Assembly: GCA_003695455.1 (NCBI GenBank)
Contig: RFJF01000164.1
Location: forward strand, 1-6,623
Source: Chloroflexota bacterium
GTDB lineage: Bacteria > Chloroflexota > Anaerolineae > 4572-78 > J111
Reading direction: 5' to 3'
Length of the DNA stretch: 6,623 nt
Shown here in pieces: positions 5,850-6,623 of the stretch (positions are counted from its first letter, which is position 1; the number at the start of each line of letters is the position of its first letter). The notes beneath the pieces were generated by a model. It did no database searches. It was not told where the DNA came from and was given only the letters and a program-made list of their open reading frames with translations. Made by a program: the position numbers and the translations under genes.

Positions 5850-6623
5850 GTGCAGCCTCTACCTGTTCAACCTGATTCTGCCCCCAAAACTCAATCCCGG
5901 CCCACAGTAACCGCTGCCCGATGGTGGATTGCCGTTCTTTTTCTGGCCGGACTGGCCTGCGGGCAGGCTACAGTCGGGCCGCCGCCAACCATTCGAATCA
6001 GCCGCCTGCCAACCCTGACGCCAACAGCAGCGTTAGGTCCGGCGGCTCCTGCCGCCGCGGCGGTGGCCGTTCCGCCGGTGTCACCGGTTGAAACGCCGCC
6101 GGCTGCGCCCGTCACAGCGCCCACCCCGCCGGCTCCGGCCGCACCTGCCGCAGCGCCGGCACAATCGGGGTGGCAATTCAGCGCCGTCCGGCAAACCGCG
6201 TGGCCCGCGGGGCTGCTGCTCACCGGCCAGTTGCAGAACAACACCGGCGGGCCGCAAATCATTCAGCGGGTGGTGGCTACATTTTTTGACGCGCAGGGGC
6301 AGCAGATTGCCGGGCCGGACACTGTGCAACATTCTGTGCCGCTGGAAATTGTGCCGCCCGGCGGCAGCCTGCCGTTTAAAGTGACCGCACCCGGCATTCA
6401 GACCGCCGAAGATTTTGAGCTGGCGGTTGAAGCCGCGCCGGGGAATCTGGTTCCGCGCCAGGATTTTCAGTTTATCGGGCTGGAGCAATCAATTCAGGCC
6501 GGTGATTATTGCCTGACCGGGCAGATGAAAAATCCGGGCGGCGCTCTGCAAAACAAATTACTCATCACCCTGTTGTTGTACGATGAACAGGAAAAGCTGA
6601 TTAATTTTTCAACCCACAACGAA
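5850..6623 (+). CDS. Secreted lipoprotein with FxLYD-like domains (C-terminus cut by window edge)
   Basis: Predicted membrane-anchored extracytoplasmic lipoprotein of unknown function; 258 codons are visible and the frame is still open at the window end. The GTG start is set by the TAG just upstream and by the lack of any other start before the signal. Residues 1-23 form an unusually long N-region. RWWIAVLFLAGLAC carries the lipobox LAGLAC, with the lipidated Cys at position 37. Residues 40-106 are an Ala/Pro/Thr-rich tether. Residues about 108-195 form a beta-sandwich domain with LLTGQLQNNTGG, VVATFFDAQGQ and VPPGGSLPFKV, the pattern of FxLYD domains. A second copy starts near 206, with CLTGQMKNPGG and ITLLLYDEQEKL. 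FxLYD domains occur in bacterial surface lipoproteins and have no assigned activity. The gene diverges from the kinase. Reading frame and lipobox are solid; the domain name rests on motif resemblance. Confidence 0.85.
   Translation, partial: MQPLPVQPDSAPKTQSRPTVTAARWWIAVLFLAGLACGQATVGPPPTIRISRLPTLTPTAALGPAAPAAAAVAVPPVSPVETPPAAPVTAPTPPAPAAPAAAPAQSGWQFSAVRQTAWPAGLLLTGQLQNNTGGPQIIQRVVATFFDAQGQQIAGPDTVQHSVPLEIVPPGGSLPFKVTAPGIQTAEDFELAVEAAPGNLVPRQDFQFIGLEQSIQAGDYCLTGQMKNPGGALQNKLLITLLLYDEQEKLINFSTHNE

Noticed and set aside
5891..6488. Long minus- and plus-strand frames overlapping the lipoprotein gene
   Set aside because: They are shadows created by the GC-rich Ala/Pro tether. Only the plus frame from 5850 has a lipobox and beta-sandwich motifs.

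Overview
The window holds three protein-coding genes. A two-gene minus-strand operon encodes a very large membrane sensor histidine kinase followed by a single-domain response regulator. A plus-strand lipoprotein gene diverges from it. The window cuts off the C-terminus of the response regulator at the left edge and the C-terminus of the lipoprotein at the right edge. No tRNA, rRNA, mobile element or CRISPR array was seen.

Layout. Positions 1-335 (minus) encode the receiver domain of an Rcp1/CheY-like response regulator. Its ATG overlaps the kinase stop codon by four bases (ATGA). Positions 332-5353 (minus) encode the kinase, about 1673 residues: signal anchor, periplasmic family-3 solute-binding domain, second membrane segment, six PAS domains joined by near-identical helical linkers, two GAF domains, then HisKA and HATPase_c. 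Positions 5354-5849 are a roughly 500-bp divergent intergenic region. It carries a good sigma70-type promoter for the kinase (TGGACA-17-TATACT), an extended -10 promoter for the lipoprotein (TGTTATAAT), and a nested inverted-repeat structure within the kinase leader. Positions 5850-6623 (plus) encode a lipoprotein with a lipobox, an Ala/Pro-rich tether and FxLYD-like beta-sandwich domains.

How it fits together (inference). The solute-binding domain would detect a small molecule outside the membrane. The PAS and GAF modules would add cytoplasmic inputs, and the kinase would phosphorylate the translationally coupled receiver protein. That protein may act by protein-protein contact, since nothing in the visible part is DNA-binding. 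The lipoprotein has no demonstrated link to the signalling pair beyond the shared intergenic region.

Organism. Base composition is moderately GC-rich. The PAS/GAF-laden kinase with an Rcp1-type partner, together with a lipoprotein whose FxLYD-like domains sit on a Pro/Ala/Thr-rich tether, is most reminiscent of Chloroflexota (Anaerolineae-like filamentous lineages). This is a style-based guess of moderate-to-low certainty; Cyanobacteria and other multi-PAS-rich phyla are not excluded.
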